This document shows positions 17,655-25,507 of a stretch of 64,000 nucleotides of DNA, piece by piece. This DNA is from Ectobacillus funiculus. GTDB taxonomy: Bacteria > Bacillota > Bacilli > Bacillales > Bacillaceae_G. A program made the translations under genes and the position numbers. Location: positions 1 to 64,000 of the forward strand of contig NZ_SCFM01000030.1 in NCBI RefSeq assembly GCF_004138295.1, in the 5' to 3' direction. Each line of letters begins with the position of its first letter. Position 1 is the stretch's first letter. The notes beneath the pieces are model-generated. The model worked only from the letters and a program-made list of their open reading frames with translations, was not told the DNA's origin and did not search any database.

Positions 17655-17694
17655 TGAAAAAAGCCTAAAACTTAATCAGTCTTTCGGCTTTTTT
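17655..17694. terminator. Possible terminator after the 53-residue gene
   Basis: AAAAAGCC pairs with GGCTTTTT across a long 18-base loop and is followed by T-rich sequence. The loop is larger than usual, so confidence is moderate. Confidence 0.45.
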
Positions 17695-17800
17695 ATTATC
17701 CAAAAGAAAAAATGTCACATCTGCCTCACAAACCAGCTAACGTAGCAATAGCTGATTTCACAAACAGTTATTCAATTTCCATTTTTTTCATGATTAATTA

Positions 17801-17830
17801 TTGACATCATTTAATACCTGGTACTAATAT
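17801..17830 (+). promoter_or_regulatory. fabH promoter with FapR-type operator
   Basis: -35 TTGACA (17801-17806), 18-base spacer, -10 TAATAT (17825-17830). The near-palindrome TTAATACCTGGTACTAA (17811-17827) fills the spacer and overlaps the -10. It matches the FapR operator pattern TTAGTACCT-x-x-TACTAA known from B. subtilis fatty-acid genes. FapR bound there would block polymerase until malonyl-CoA rises. Confidence 0.8.
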
Positions 17831-17874
17831 TAGATTATAAAACTAGATATAAAAATGGTAAAGGGGATGAACGA

Positions 17875-18873
17875 ATGCAATCAAAAGCAAGAATTACAGC
17901 TATTGGGACCTATATACCTGAAAATAAGCTTACTAATGATGATCTAGAAAAAATGGTAGATACAAATGATGAATGGATTGTGCAAAGAACAGGCATGAGG
18001 GAAAGAAGAATTGCTGGTGATAATGAGTATGCCTCTACACTAGCTTTTAAAGCTATTAAAAACTTAGCAGAACAGTATCATAAAAATATTGCTGACGTGG
18101 ATTGTATTCTAGTTTCAACAACTACGCCTGATTACGCTTTTCCAAGTGTAGCCTGCCAAATCCAAGAGCATTTTAATATTCCGCATACAGGCGCTATGGA
18201 TCTTAATGCAACTTGTGCGGGCTTTACATATGGATTACACTTGGCAAATGGTTTAATTACATCTGGTCTTCATCGTAAGATTTTAGTTGTAACAACAGAA
18301 ACCTTATCTAAAGTTACAGACTACACAGATCGGACGACATGTATCTTATTTGGAGACGGAGCCGCCGCTGTCTTAGTAGAAAAAGATGAAAAATTTCCGA
18401 GCTTTATAGCTACTCATATGGGAACAAATGGAGGAGGCGGCATGCATGTATATCGTACCAATTTGTCCACTACCATGTTCGGGAACCCCTTGAGCACACG
18501 TGAAAAGATGGTTCAAAACGGAAGAGAAGTATATAAATGGGCATCACGTACACTGCCAGTTGGCATCAAAGAATTATTACGTCAAGCAGAACTGCCAATG
18601 GATGAAATAAGCTGGTTTGTTCCGCACAGTGCCAATTTACGAATGATTGAATTAATATGTGAAAAATCGGGTTTCCCGCTCGATAAAACATTAACAAGTG
18701 TAGAATATATGGGGAATACCTCTTCTGTCTCCATTCCATTAGCCTTACAAATAGGGATCAATGAAGGCAAATTAAAAAATGGAGACACTCTTTTGCTTTA
18801 TGGCTTTGGAGGCGGCCTTACACATGCTGGACATATCGTTAAATGGAATTTAACCAAGAAGTATGGACAATAA
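17875..18873 (+). CDS. fabH: 3-oxoacyl-ACP synthase III (KAS III, FabH-type)
   Basis: A 332-residue KAS III that condenses an acyl-CoA primer with malonyl-ACP to start fatty-acid synthesis. The catalytic triad is present: Cys114 in NATCAGFTYG, His251 in VPHSANLRMIE and Asn281 in YMGNTSSVSIPLA. The ATG follows AAGGGGATG. A FapR-type operator covers its promoter, which fits the second FabH of Bacilli (FabHB in B. subtilis). The gene is not part of the B. subtilis order around it and its codons look more AT-rich than those of glyS, so it may have moved here. Confidence 0.92.
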   Translation: MQSKARITAIGTYIPENKLTNDDLEKMVDTNDEWIVQRTGMRERRIAGDNEYASTLAFKAIKNLAEQYHKNIADVDCILVSTTTPDYAFPSVACQIQEHFNIPHTGAMDLNATCAGFTYGLHLANGLITSGLHRKILVVTTETLSKVTDYTDRTTCILFGDGAAAVLVEKDEKFPSFIATHMGTNGGGGMHVYRTNLSTTMFGNPLSTREKMVQNGREVYKWASRTLPVGIKELLRQAELPMDEISWFVPHSANLRMIELICEKSGFPLDKTLTSVEYMGNTSSVSIPLALQIGINEGKLKNGDTLLLYGFGGGLTHAGHIVKWNLTKKYGQ

Positions 18874-18877
18874 CAGC

Positions 18878-18915
18878 AAAAAGGTGCATCAACTAATTGT
18901 TGATACACCTTTTTA
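18878..18915 (+). terminator. fabH terminator
   Basis: AAAAAGGTG-C-ATCAAC pairs with GTTGAT-A-CACCTTTTT around a 5-base loop, six bases after the stop codon. Confidence 0.85.
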
Positions 18916-18976
18916 CAATTCAATCAAACAAGCTAGATACTTTTCTTTCGAAAAACGCATTGCAACCTATATTCGC

Positions 18977-19273
18977 CTAAGAACCGCTTACCTTACTTCC
19001 CCCAAAGCCGCTCTTTGCTTTTCCTTTCGCAATGGATGATTTTTTGCTTTTGTATTCATCGGTATCCGGGTATGCTGTATTCCCAACATAAAAATAACGA
19101 TAATGACGAGAAGCTGTATCATCACACTCCCACTCGTCGTCACCATAGTCATATTCGTATTTAGAGCAATATGGATCTTCTGGCTTAGGAGGCAGTTCAT
19201 CATCCCCGCATCCAGCCAATGTGCCTCCGAGTGCTGCTGTTACGCCAAGCATAATTTTTTTTGTTTTCTTCAT
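18977..19273 (-). CDS. Acidic lipoprotein behind a Mn2+ riboswitch, function unknown
   Basis: A 98-residue lipoprotein. The signal peptide MKKTKKIMLGVTAALGGTLAGC ends in lipobox LAGC. The mature part is acidic (YDYGDDEWECDD) with two further cysteines and many Asp, Glu and Tyr residues. It has a Gly/Ser/Lys-rich tail ending GFGGSKVSGS. The ATG has GGGGAAATATGG upstream. I do not recognise the family. The riboswitch upstream makes a role in manganese handling at the cell surface plausible (inference), with the acidic residues as possible metal ligands. A longer open frame upstream runs into the riboswitch and is not coding. Confidence 0.75.
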   Translation of the reverse strand: MKKTKKIMLGVTAALGGTLAGCGDDELPPKPEDPYCSKYEYDYGDDEWECDDTASRHYRYFYVGNTAYPDTDEYKSKKSSIAKGKAKSGFGGSKVSGS

Positions 19274-19315
19274 CCATATTTCCCCTTCCCTTTGGCAAGT
19301 ATGTCCAAGGACATC

Positions 19316-19447
19316 AAAAAGACCTTTGCCGATAGCGGCAAAGGTCTTGCAAGACATAGTTTGCATGTCAACAAAGCCGGTGAATCAAATAATTCACGTC
19401 ATGACGACTTTGTTTCAGGGCATTTCCCCTGAAGCTACTCCCCTTTG
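19316..19447 (-). promoter_or_regulatory. yybP-ykoY manganese riboswitch
   Basis: On the minus strand the aptamer begins AAAGGGGAGTAGC (19434-19446). It continues with ACAAAGTCGTCATGACGTGA, then TCACCGGCTTTGTTGACAT and GCAAGACCTTTGCC. These match the conserved helices and the two Mn2+-binding loops of this riboswitch class. The last strand pairs with GGCAAAGGTCTTTTTG to make an intrinsic terminator at 19316-19347. High Mn2+ should stabilise the aptamer and allow read-through into the lipoprotein gene 43 bases further on. Confidence 0.95.
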
Positions 19448-19540
19448 AATCCTGTATGCTGTTATACGCTACATTTTATAATATATTCAGAATGATGTAA
19501 ATGATATCCTTTTTAGAACGTTGTAAGGTTTTTTATGTAT

Positions 19541-19921
19541 TTAACTCCGCTTTTCCTTCACTGCCACCGTACAACGCGATACACAAATGAGCTGTTCATC
19601 CTCATCTACAATTCTCACATCCCAAACCATCGTCGTTTTCCCCTTATGAAGCGGTGTCCCAATTGCCGTCACAGTCCCGCTTCGCTTTGAGCGTATATGG
19701 TTTGCATTAATTTCAAGACCGAAGCAAAGCTCGCGTTCCGGGTCAATTAGATGATAGGTTCCCATGCTGGCCACTGTTTCAGCAAGTACTACCGATGCAC
19801 CTCCGTGTAAATACCCAAAAGGCTGATGCGTCCGTTCATCCACCGGCATTGTTGCAATCACCTTTTCCTCATTGATCTCCACCAGCTTAATTCCAAGTAA
19901 ATCAATTAACGTCTGCTTCAT
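19541..19921 (-). CDS. yuxO: Hotdog-fold thioesterase (YuxO/MenI type)
   Basis: A 126-residue PaaI/YuxO-type hotdog thioesterase. It has the family motif PFGYLHGGASVVLAE near residues 34-48, with the His-Gly-Gly and the catalytic Glu, and a second strand EINANHIRSKRSG. YuxO-like enzymes hydrolyse acyl-CoAs; 1,4-dihydroxy-2-naphthoyl-CoA in menaquinone synthesis is the leading candidate substrate. The ATG follows GGGGAAGAGT. It is monocistronic here, not next to comA as in B. subtilis. Confidence 0.85.
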   Translation of the reverse strand: MKQTLIDLLGIKLVEINEEKVIATMPVDERTHQPFGYLHGGASVVLAETVASMGTYHLIDPERELCFGLEINANHIRSKRSGTVTAIGTPLHKGKTTMVWDVRIVDEDEQLICVSRCTVAVKEKRS

Positions 19922-20031
19922 ACTCTTCCCCTTTCCATCTTAAACCTCTCAGTTGCTTATTACCAAAATATGTATAAACCATACCATTTTACTGAAAACT
20001 ATCACTGTAATCAGAAAAGGAGGCAACGTCT

Positions 20032-20784
20032 GTGAAAAAACTATGGTACCTTGCATTAGCATTATATTTCTGTACCCATATTGTACCAAACTACGTATTC
20101 GCTTATCAGCCTGCACGCTCACAGGAAGAAAAAAATGTAGAAGTGGGAACAAAAAAACAGGAAGGGAAAACAGATTACTTTCATTACCAGCTCACTATTC
20201 CTACGTTTGATCATATCCAAAACAAAGGTTTCGAAAAAAAATTGAATTCTTATTATGAAACAAACATCCTTTCCTTTAAGAAGAAACTTGAAGCAGAAGC
20301 GAAGAAATATTATGATGCAGCAGAGCAAACTCCAACGGCACTGCATCCATACGTCGCTCATGTTGACTATAAGATTACGTTACGTAAGGCACCCCTTTTA
20401 AGCTTATATATTAGCTACTATCAGTATACTGGCGGAGCACACGGGATGTACGAATGGAAAGCAAATACCTTTGATATAGATAAAAAGAAAGAACTCTCAC
20501 TCACAGATTTATTTCAGCAGGACAGCAAATTTATCGACATCATCAAACAAGAAATAAAAAGGCAAATTGACCAAGACAGCGGCAAGTTTTTCCCAGATGC
20601 AGCAGCACTCGTAGATAAAGCAACCACCTTCAAATTTTTTCTCGAACCGGAGCACATTGTTTTGTATTATCCACTCTATGAAATTGCACCGTATGCAAGC
20701 GGAATTCAAACGTTTCGAATTCCTTATACATTGCTGGAAAATGATTTAAAATCAAATTATCGAAAAATTTTGATTGACAAGTAA
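20032..20784 (+). CDS. Secreted DUF4163/DUF3298 domain protein (RsiV-like ectodomain)
   Basis: A 250-residue exported protein with a signal peptide (residues 1-24, KKLWYLALALYFCTHIVPNY). A DUF4163-like region (about 45-130) is followed by a DUF3298 domain (about 140-245). The GGAHGMYEWKANTFD motif is typical of the pair, and YYPLYEIAPYASGIQTFRIP is near the end. Such pairs occur in RsiV (lysozyme sensor) and PdaC. Here there is no transmembrane anchor or deacetylase domain. The start is GTG with AAAGGAGG ahead. The ligand is unknown. Confidence 0.8.
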   Translation: MKKLWYLALALYFCTHIVPNYVFAYQPARSQEEKNVEVGTKKQEGKTDYFHYQLTIPTFDHIQNKGFEKKLNSYYETNILSFKKKLEAEAKKYYDAAEQTPTALHPYVAHVDYKITLRKAPLLSLYISYYQYTGGAHGMYEWKANTFDIDKKKELSLTDLFQQDSKFIDIIKQEIKRQIDQDSGKFFPDAAALVDKATTFKFFLEPEHIVLYYPLYEIAPYASGIQTFRIPYTLLENDLKSNYRKILIDK

Positions 20785-20802
20785 AACCTTTGTCGTTACG
20801 AT
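20774..20802 (+). promoter_or_regulatory. bioY promoter
   Basis: -35 TTGACA (20774-20779), inside the end of the previous gene. A 17-base spacer and -10 TACGAT (20797-20802) follow. The predicted start site falls inside the BirA operator. Confidence 0.6.
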
Positions 20803-20803
20803 A

Positions 20804-20834
20804 ATGTTAACTTTAACCACTAAGGGGTTGACAT
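20804..20834 (+). promoter_or_regulatory. BirA (biotin repressor) operator
   Basis: ATGTTAAC (20804-20811) and GTTGACAT (20827-20834) are near-perfect inverted arms separated by 15 bases. This matches the TTGTTAAC-N15/16-GTTAACAA operator of Bacillus BirA. It overlaps the transcription start and reaches to within 5 bases of the bioY start codon, so biotinyl-AMP-BirA should repress the gene. Confidence 0.88.
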
Positions 20835-20838
20835 TGGG

Positions 20839-21417
20839 ATGCGTAAATTTCGTACGGTGGATTTAACATTAGCAGCCATGTTTGTTGCACTCATGGCAAT
20901 TGGTGCAAATATTACATCGTGGGCTCCATTTTTACAGGTGGCAGGCGTACCTCTATCTATGGGTCCATTTTTTGCAATTTTAGCAGGCTTGTTACTGGGC
21001 AGCAGGCTCGGTGCATTTTCCCTACTTGTATACACGCTTGTTGGGGCAGCAGGCGTGCCAGTATTCGCAAAGTTTGGTGCTGGCTTTGGTGCTGTGTTTG
21101 GTCCGACAGGCGGTTTTATCTTATCTTATATCGCAGCTGCCTATGCGGCTGGCAAAATTGTAGAGCTTAAAAAATCTCCAGGCTTTGGAACATTTCTTAT
21201 TGCTTCCTTAGTAGGGATTGTTCTCGTTTACTTCCTTGGAACAAATTATATGTTCTTCGTTTCCAATGGCAAGCTGGGCTATGCCGCTGCTTGGGAAATC
21301 ATGACCTGGTTTATGGTAAAGGATTTTGTATTTACAATACTGGGAGCAATAATTGCCCCGCGTCTGTATCGCGCTGTATCTCGTTCAGCAGCTGTTGGAC
21401 GCAAGCAATCAGCTTAA
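20839..21417 (+). CDS. bioY: Biotin transporter BioY
   Basis: A 192-residue S-component of the biotin ECF transporter with about six transmembrane helices. Family motifs include GVPLSMGPFFAILAGLLLG (about 37-55), VYTLVGAAGVPVFA (about 66-79) and FGPTGGFILSYIAAAY (about 88-103). The EcfA/EcfT partners are not nearby. The ribosome site is AAGGGG within the operator. Regulation by BirA is read directly from the adjacent operator. B. subtilis YuiG occupies the same locus. Confidence 0.93.
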   Translation: MRKFRTVDLTLAAMFVALMAIGANITSWAPFLQVAGVPLSMGPFFAILAGLLLGSRLGAFSLLVYTLVGAAGVPVFAKFGAGFGAVFGPTGGFILSYIAAAYAAGKIVELKKSPGFGTFLIASLVGIVLVYFLGTNYMFFVSNGKLGYAAAWEIMTWFMVKDFVFTILGAIIAPRLYRAVSRSAAVGRKQSA

Positions 21418-21425
21418 TGGCCTAC

Positions 21426-21463
21426 AAAAAGATGACGCGTCCATGAGGATGCGTCATCTTTTT
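21426..21463 (+). terminator. bioY terminator
   Basis: AAAAAGATGACGC pairs with GCGTCATCTTTTT, with an inner GTCC/GGAT stem. The T-tract runs directly into the minus-oriented repeat copy. Confidence 0.88.
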
Positions 21464-21597
21464 ACACTGTAAGTAAGTATAAATTTCCAGCTAGGAGCTA
21501 ATTCGACGTAGCCGGAAATTTTAGGAATACAGTATAAGGGCAACTACGCCTCTGTCTTCGCCCAAAGGCAGGGCTCGCCAATTGGCGAGTTTTCTTT
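21461..21597 (-). repeat. Dispersed ~135-bp repeat, minus orientation (copy 10)
   Basis: A full-length copy in reverse orientation, starting TTTACACTGTAAG directly at the bioY terminator T-tract and ending GGCGAGTTTTCTTTA. It separates the convergent genes bioY and pepA. Confidence 0.9.
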
Positions 21598-21604
21598 ATG
21601 TCTC

Positions 21605-23095
21605 CTAATCCTTCTTCTGTCCAAAGCGCTCGGCAAGCATCGCCAACGTGCGAACCATCACTCCTGTTGCGCCGGCAGGACCTAGATCGTGCTCACTTTT
21701 CGTATCAGAGGTTCCCGCGATATCAAGATGTACCCAAGGCGTATTTTCGGCAAATTCACCGAGAAATGCTCCCGCCATAATCGCATGGCCATCGCGGCCA
21801 GGAGAATTATTTAAATCAGCAAACTTGCTGTTGCGAACGCGCTCCTTGTCACGTTCAAAAATCGGCAGCCTCCAAATGGTCTCATCCGTTTTGAATGCAG
21901 CTGCAAGTACCTGCCCATAAAACGCTTCATCGTTTGTCATCGCGCCTGTTGTGTGATTGCCGAGTGCGACAATCACACCGCCCGTTAAAGTCGCCACGTC
22001 CACTAAGTAGTTCGCACCTAATTGCTTTACATATGTGATACCATCGGCTAATGCAAGTCGACCTTCGGCATCCGTATTTAAGACTTCTATCGTTTTTCCG
22101 CTCAGGGAGGTAATCACATCATCAGGCTTAAAAGCGGTTCCGCTTACCATGTTATCTGTAATCGGAATGACTGCTGCAATGTTTTTCTTTGGACGCAGCT
22201 CACCGATAATTTCCATAGCACCAAGTACAGAAGCAGCTCCTCCCATGTCTCCCTTCATACCAACCATACTTTCCCGCGGCTTTAAAGAATACCCGCCCGT
22301 GTCATATGTAATCCCTTTTCCGACAAAACCAATGACGTCCGTCCACTCCTCTTTTCCTTTATAAAGGAGTGCGACCATTTTCGGAGGATTAACAGACCCC
22401 TGATTGACCGCAAGCAATGCGCCGGCTCCCATCTTCTCTAGGTCCGCTTTTTCAAGAACTTTATACTCCATATTATATTTCTTCGCCAGCTCCACAGCAT
22501 AATCCGCAAGTTCTACAGCCGTCAGCTTATTTGGCGGCATATTCACCAGCGTACGTGCGGAATTTGTTGCACGTCCATACGTATAGCCGACTGTAAGTGC
22601 AGCCTGCACTTCTTCGCGTTCTTCCTTTGTAATCACGGTAAGCGCATCAAGAGCTTTCTGTGCTGCTTGCTTTGTTTTATACGTTTCAATATGATATGTA
22701 CCAAGGCAGTATGCTTCCGCCAAAATGTGTGCCGCATGAAGCGCTGTAATATCTCCAGCTACAAATGAATCTAGCAGCACAGACAAATTCTTTAGGTTCA
22801 CGCTTTTCAACGTTTTGAATAGCCTGACGAAAGAATGGCGCAGCACCTCTGTCGTATACCTCTCCTTTTTGCCAAGCCCAACAAAGTAATAGCGTTTTAC
22901 ATTTGTTTTTCCTAGCGTATGCACCTTTGACACCGCTTTTTTCTTGGCGGAGATTTCGCCTTCCGCTAATAAAGCTGTAATATGTCCATCTAACGAATCA
23001 TCAATTTCCTTGATGAATGGGCTCATATCCTTGCCTTCGAATACAGCGACAACAACTGCTTCATAGCTGCTGAGCTGCTCCTGTGTTTGAAACAT
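21605..23095 (-). CDS. pepA: Leucyl aminopeptidase (PepA/YuiE)
   Basis: A 496-residue M17 cytosol aminopeptidase. The N-terminal macro-like domain spans about 1-160. The C-terminal di-metal catalytic domain has [16 protein letters not shown] (about 250), [14 protein letters not shown] (about 272) and the M17 signature [12 protein letters not shown] (about 336-347). The start was set at MFQTQEQ because GGAGGTGGGG precedes it; an in-frame ATG 15 bases upstream lies within that ribosome site. It releases N-terminal amino acids in the cytosol. Confidence 0.94.
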   Translation of the reverse strand: MFQTQEQLSSYEAVVVAVFEGKDMSPFIKEIDDSLDGHITALLAEGEISAKKKAVSKVHTLGKTNVKRYYFVGLGKKERYTTEVLRHSFVRLFKTLKSVNLKNLSVLLDSFVAGDITALHAAHILAEAYCLGTYHIETYKTKQAAQKALDALTVITKEEREEVQAALTVGYTYGRATNSARTLVNMPPNKLTAVELADYAVELAKKYNMEYKVLEKADLEKMGAGALLAVNQGSVNPPKMVALLYKGKEEWTDVIGFVGKGITYDTGGYSLKPRESMVGMKGDMGGAASVLGAMEIIGELRPKKNIAAVIPITDNMVSGTAFKPDDVITSLSGKTIEVLNTDAEGRLALADGITYVKQLGANYLVDVATLTGGVIVALGNHTTGAMTNDEAFYGQVLAAAFKTDETIWRLPIFERDKERVRNSKFADLNNSPGRDGHAIMAGAFLGEFAENTPWVHLDIAGTSDTKSEHDLGPAGATGVMVRTLAMLAERFGQKKD

Positions 23096-23163
23096 AATCC
23101 CCACCTCCATCGCAACTTCTCTTCCATTATAATCCTATTCCCCTACATATGAGAACTTCAATT

Positions 23164-23544
23164 TCAATGTTCCTCCATATACAAAAGCAGTTGCGGAAGC
23201 CTTGGAAGCACATGCACTTCTTCAAACGGGATACGCTCTATGCTTGTTGGCATACGCTGTAAGCAATCTTCGATAAATGGATACACCTTTTCTAAATCGA
23301 GTGACCAATGAAAGGGCCGATAGGGCTGTAAATAGTTATGCGCAGCCTGCATCATCAGTCTGGCTCCCTTTACATTTCCATAACCGTAATGATACAAAGC
23401 AACACTCATCTGCAAGAGCCCTTTTAAAAAATAATTGTCACGTTCTGTCAGCCACATTGCCTCCAACAAATCGTGACATGTATAATAATCTCCCTCATTA
23501 TAAGCAATAAAAAATTCGTAATACTCCATCGGATAATCTGCCAT
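23164..23544 (-). CDS. DUF309 domain protein
   Basis: A 126-residue helical protein of the DUF309 family. It has the signature EGDYYTCHDLLEAMWL near residues 16-31 and FLKGLLQMSVALYHYGYGN near 37-56. The ATG giving MADYPMEYYEF is chosen because GGAGGG lies 7 bases upstream. Function is unknown; the conserved HDLLE-W and LLQ patterns suggest a small-molecule or metal pocket (inference). It lies just downstream of the Spo0E-like gene, divergently. Confidence 0.82.
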   Translation of the reverse strand: MADYPMEYYEFFIAYNEGDYYTCHDLLEAMWLTERDNYFLKGLLQMSVALYHYGYGNVKGARLMMQAAHNYLQPYRPFHWSLDLEKVYPFIEDCLQRMPTSIERIPFEEVHVLPRLPQLLLYMEEH

Positions 23545-23754
23545 TATCCATCCCTCCATTTACCATTTCCGCTCTTTATTTCTTCATAATTTTACCAAAA
23601 ATCATGAAGAAATATCGAAAAATACGGCTTGGATAGGAATCTATCACTAATTTGTTATCGCTTGCAAAATGATACTTGCGATACACTCTTCCCTATGTTA
23701 ACGTTATATCATAAAAGGACAATCCTTCACTACAGAAGAAAATGAGGGCTGTGT

Positions 23755-23943
23755 ATGAATGGGAATTTATGCATTTTAATGGACGAAATAGAGCGCATAC
23801 GTATAGAAATGCATGATGCAGCTATACAAAAGGGATTTCTGCACGCCGAAACAGTCAGAATTAGTCAAATTTTAGACAAGCTCATTATCCAGCATCAAAA
23901 ACAAACCCAAGATAGAAAATACCAATATTCGTTATATCAATAA
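23755..23943 (+). CDS. Spo0E-like aspartyl phosphatase family protein
   Basis: A 62-residue protein predicted as a two-helix hairpin. The Spo0E-family core SQILDKLI (family SQELD) lies near residue 37, after an amphipathic first helix (LMDEIERIRIEMHDAA). Spo0E, YisI and YnzD dephosphorylate Spo0A~P and restrain sporulation. The second core residue is Ile instead of Glu, seen in other members. The ribosome site (GAGGG) is only moderate. It is monocistronic. Confidence 0.8.
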   Translation: MNGNLCILMDEIERIRIEMHDAAIQKGFLHAETVRISQILDKLIIQHQKQTQDRKYQYSLYQ

Positions 23944-23958
23944 AGTAATTTTACAAAT

Positions 23959-24055
23959 TAACGAAGACAGCAGCGTAATCGCACTTATACTGTATCCCTC
24001 AATTTCTCACTACGTCGAATTGTCAGCTAGAAATTTATACTTTCTTAAAGTATAA
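23959..24055 (+). repeat. Dispersed repeat lacking the 5' hairpin (copy 11)
   Basis: Begins at GAAGACAGCAGCGTAATCGC and keeps TACTGTATCCC, CACTACGTCGAATTG and CTAGAAATTTATAC. It abuts the T-tract of the yuiC terminator. Confidence 0.82.
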
Positions 24056-24080
24056 AACAAGCCGCTCTTGCAAGCGGCTC
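24052..24080 (-). terminator. yuiC terminator
   Basis: AGCCGCT and AGCGGCT pair around a 6-base loop; on the minus strand TGTTTTAT follows. Confidence 0.75.
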
Positions 24081-24132
24081 TTTGTTGTAAGGACATCTTC
24101 ATAGAAATAATCTAGAACAAAGCTGCTCTAGA

Positions 24133-24774
24133 CTATCTTTGCTTTCGATATTGCTGTCGAAATACTTGCATTGCCTCATTTTCATTCAAACGCTTTAACT
24201 CTTCTTCTGTTAAGGTTCCATTTCCTACCTTCACTACGTAAATCTTAAGGTTCCGTTTTCCCCACTGTTTATATACATCCTGCACAGTATCGTAATACAG
24301 ATCAAGAGAATTTCCCTTTATGGCTCCACCCTTATCCGCCACTACACCATAGCCGTAGCCCGGAATAAATAAAATGGTACCAATCGGGAATACCCTTAAA
24401 TCTGCAGCGATAGTAGAGTATAGATCCCTTTTAACTCGCACACCTGAATACGTAATGCCATAGGATGGATCACTTGCATCTTTCCCTGTTGATTCTACTC
24501 CTGCCGTGTAGCCCGTTGCTGTCACTGTAATTGAATGATAATTTGACCAATCAACTGCCTGTTCAAGCGGCACGGTTTGCGATTGCGTATTCAGCTCCGC
24601 TGCTGTATACGCTGGAGGCTGTGCTGCAGCAGCCTTGATCACTGTCCGATTTTCATACCATTGTTTTAGGTCAAGAATAGTAACACCTGAAAACGCTTGG
24701 AATGTAACAAAAAGAGCCGCACTAAATAAACATGTCATAACTATCCGAATGAAAAATTGTCTAAATATGGTCAT
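24133..24774 (-). CDS. yuiC: 3D-domain secreted protein (YuiC)
   Basis: A 213-residue protein with an N-terminal membrane/signal segment (about residues 5-28), a linker of about 50 residues and a C-terminal 3D domain (about 75-185). The domain has [30 protein letters not shown] and a [12 protein letters not shown] motif with the conserved aspartates. 3D-domain proteins such as Sps/YuiC and MltA cores are lytic transglycosylases acting on peptidoglycan. The start is uncertain: this ATG has AAGGAG 14 bases away, and an upstream ATG has none. Confidence 0.85.
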   Translation of the reverse strand: MTIFRQFFIRIVMTCLFSAALFVTFQAFSGVTILDLKQWYENRTVIKAAAAQPPAYTAAELNTQSQTVPLEQAVDWSNYHSITVTATGYTAGVESTGKDASDPSYGITYSGVRVKRDLYSTIAADLRVFPIGTILFIPGYGYGVVADKGGAIKGNSLDLYYDTVQDVYKQWGKRNLKIYVVKVGNGTLTEEELKRLNENEAMQVFRQQYRKQR

Positions 24775-24926
24775 GCTTGTTCTCAACACTCCTTCACGCT
24801 TAGTGTTGACCAACATGACACTACTTTATGCACACAAAAAACGGATACATTTAGGAGGCCTTCTGCAGGAGAGTAACCCGGCACAAAATGCGCAGTTCAG
24901 GCAGCGTCTTGAAAATTATGCTTTGT

Positions 24927-25046
24927 AAAGAAAACTCGCTGATTGGCGAAAACAAAGGCGTATTTGCACTTATACTATATTCCTAAAACTTCCGACTTCG
25001 TCAGATCGGCTTTCAACTAGAAATTTATACCTTTTAACGATGTAAA
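24927..25046 (+). repeat. Dispersed repeat (copy 12)
   Basis: Starts TAAAGAAAACTCGCTGATTGG and lacks the second small hairpin. It keeps GTATTTGCACTTATACTATA and CTAGAAATTTATACC. It ends in GATGTAAA at the yuiB terminator T-tract. Confidence 0.85.
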
Positions 25047-25068
25047 AAACCTCCACAATAGGAGGTTT
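25044..25068 (-). terminator. yuiB terminator
   Basis: AAACCTCC and GGAGGTTT pair around ACAATA; on the minus strand TTTTTTACA follows. The stem overlaps the yuiB stop codon. Confidence 0.8.
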
Positions 25069-25384
25069 AAAACATTTGGTATCCTCGTTGCCGAAGCATA
25101 CGAATCGTTACACCTGATAACGCTGCACCGACTAAGCCTGTCGTTAAAATAATCATATCGGCTTGACCAAGAGCAAGTATATGTGACTTTAATGCAAGAA
25201 ACGATGCGGCCGGACTTTTAAAATACTCGACCACACTTACTTTATCGATAATAAATATGCAGACAAGCGGATACACAATGACCATCACCCATGTAGCCCG
25301 TAAAATCATATTTAACAGAAATCCAATTCCAAAGAACAACACAAAAAATAACAGCATTGAAATTAGTAACACCGGTATACTCAT
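25067..25384 (-). CDS. yuiB: YuiB-like membrane protein
   Basis: A 105-residue protein with three hydrophobic segments (about residues 3-25, 28-45 and 75-92), of the YuiB type. The start MSIPVLLISM is preferred because GGGGAGA precedes it. Function is unknown. The order yuiC, yuiB, ndh-like is kept as in B. subtilis. Confidence 0.8.
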   Translation of the reverse strand: MSIPVLLISMLLFFVLFFGIGFLLNMILRATWVMVIVYPLVCIFIIDKVSVVEYFKSPAASFLALKSHILALGQADMIILTTGLVGAALSGVTIRMLRQRGYQMF

Positions 25385-25458
25385 GTCTGTCTCCCCTTCT
25401 CCCATTTCTTCTCTTTTTAGTGTACTTGACAGCTTTTGGAATCGTCAATTTCCACATT

Positions 25459-25503
25459 GCAAAAAAAAGAGCAAAAACAGCTCACGCCGCTTCTGCTCTT
25501 TTA
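25459..25503 (-). terminator. ndh terminator
   Basis: On the minus strand AAAAGAGCA pairs with TGCTCTTTT over a structured loop, followed by a run of eight T. Confidence 0.7.
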
Positions 25504-25507
25504 CATA

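Noticed and set aside
19274-19366. Longer N-terminus of the riboswitch lipoprotein
   Set aside because: The extension translates the riboswitch terminator and has no ribosome site; the lipoprotein signal starts at the inner ATG.
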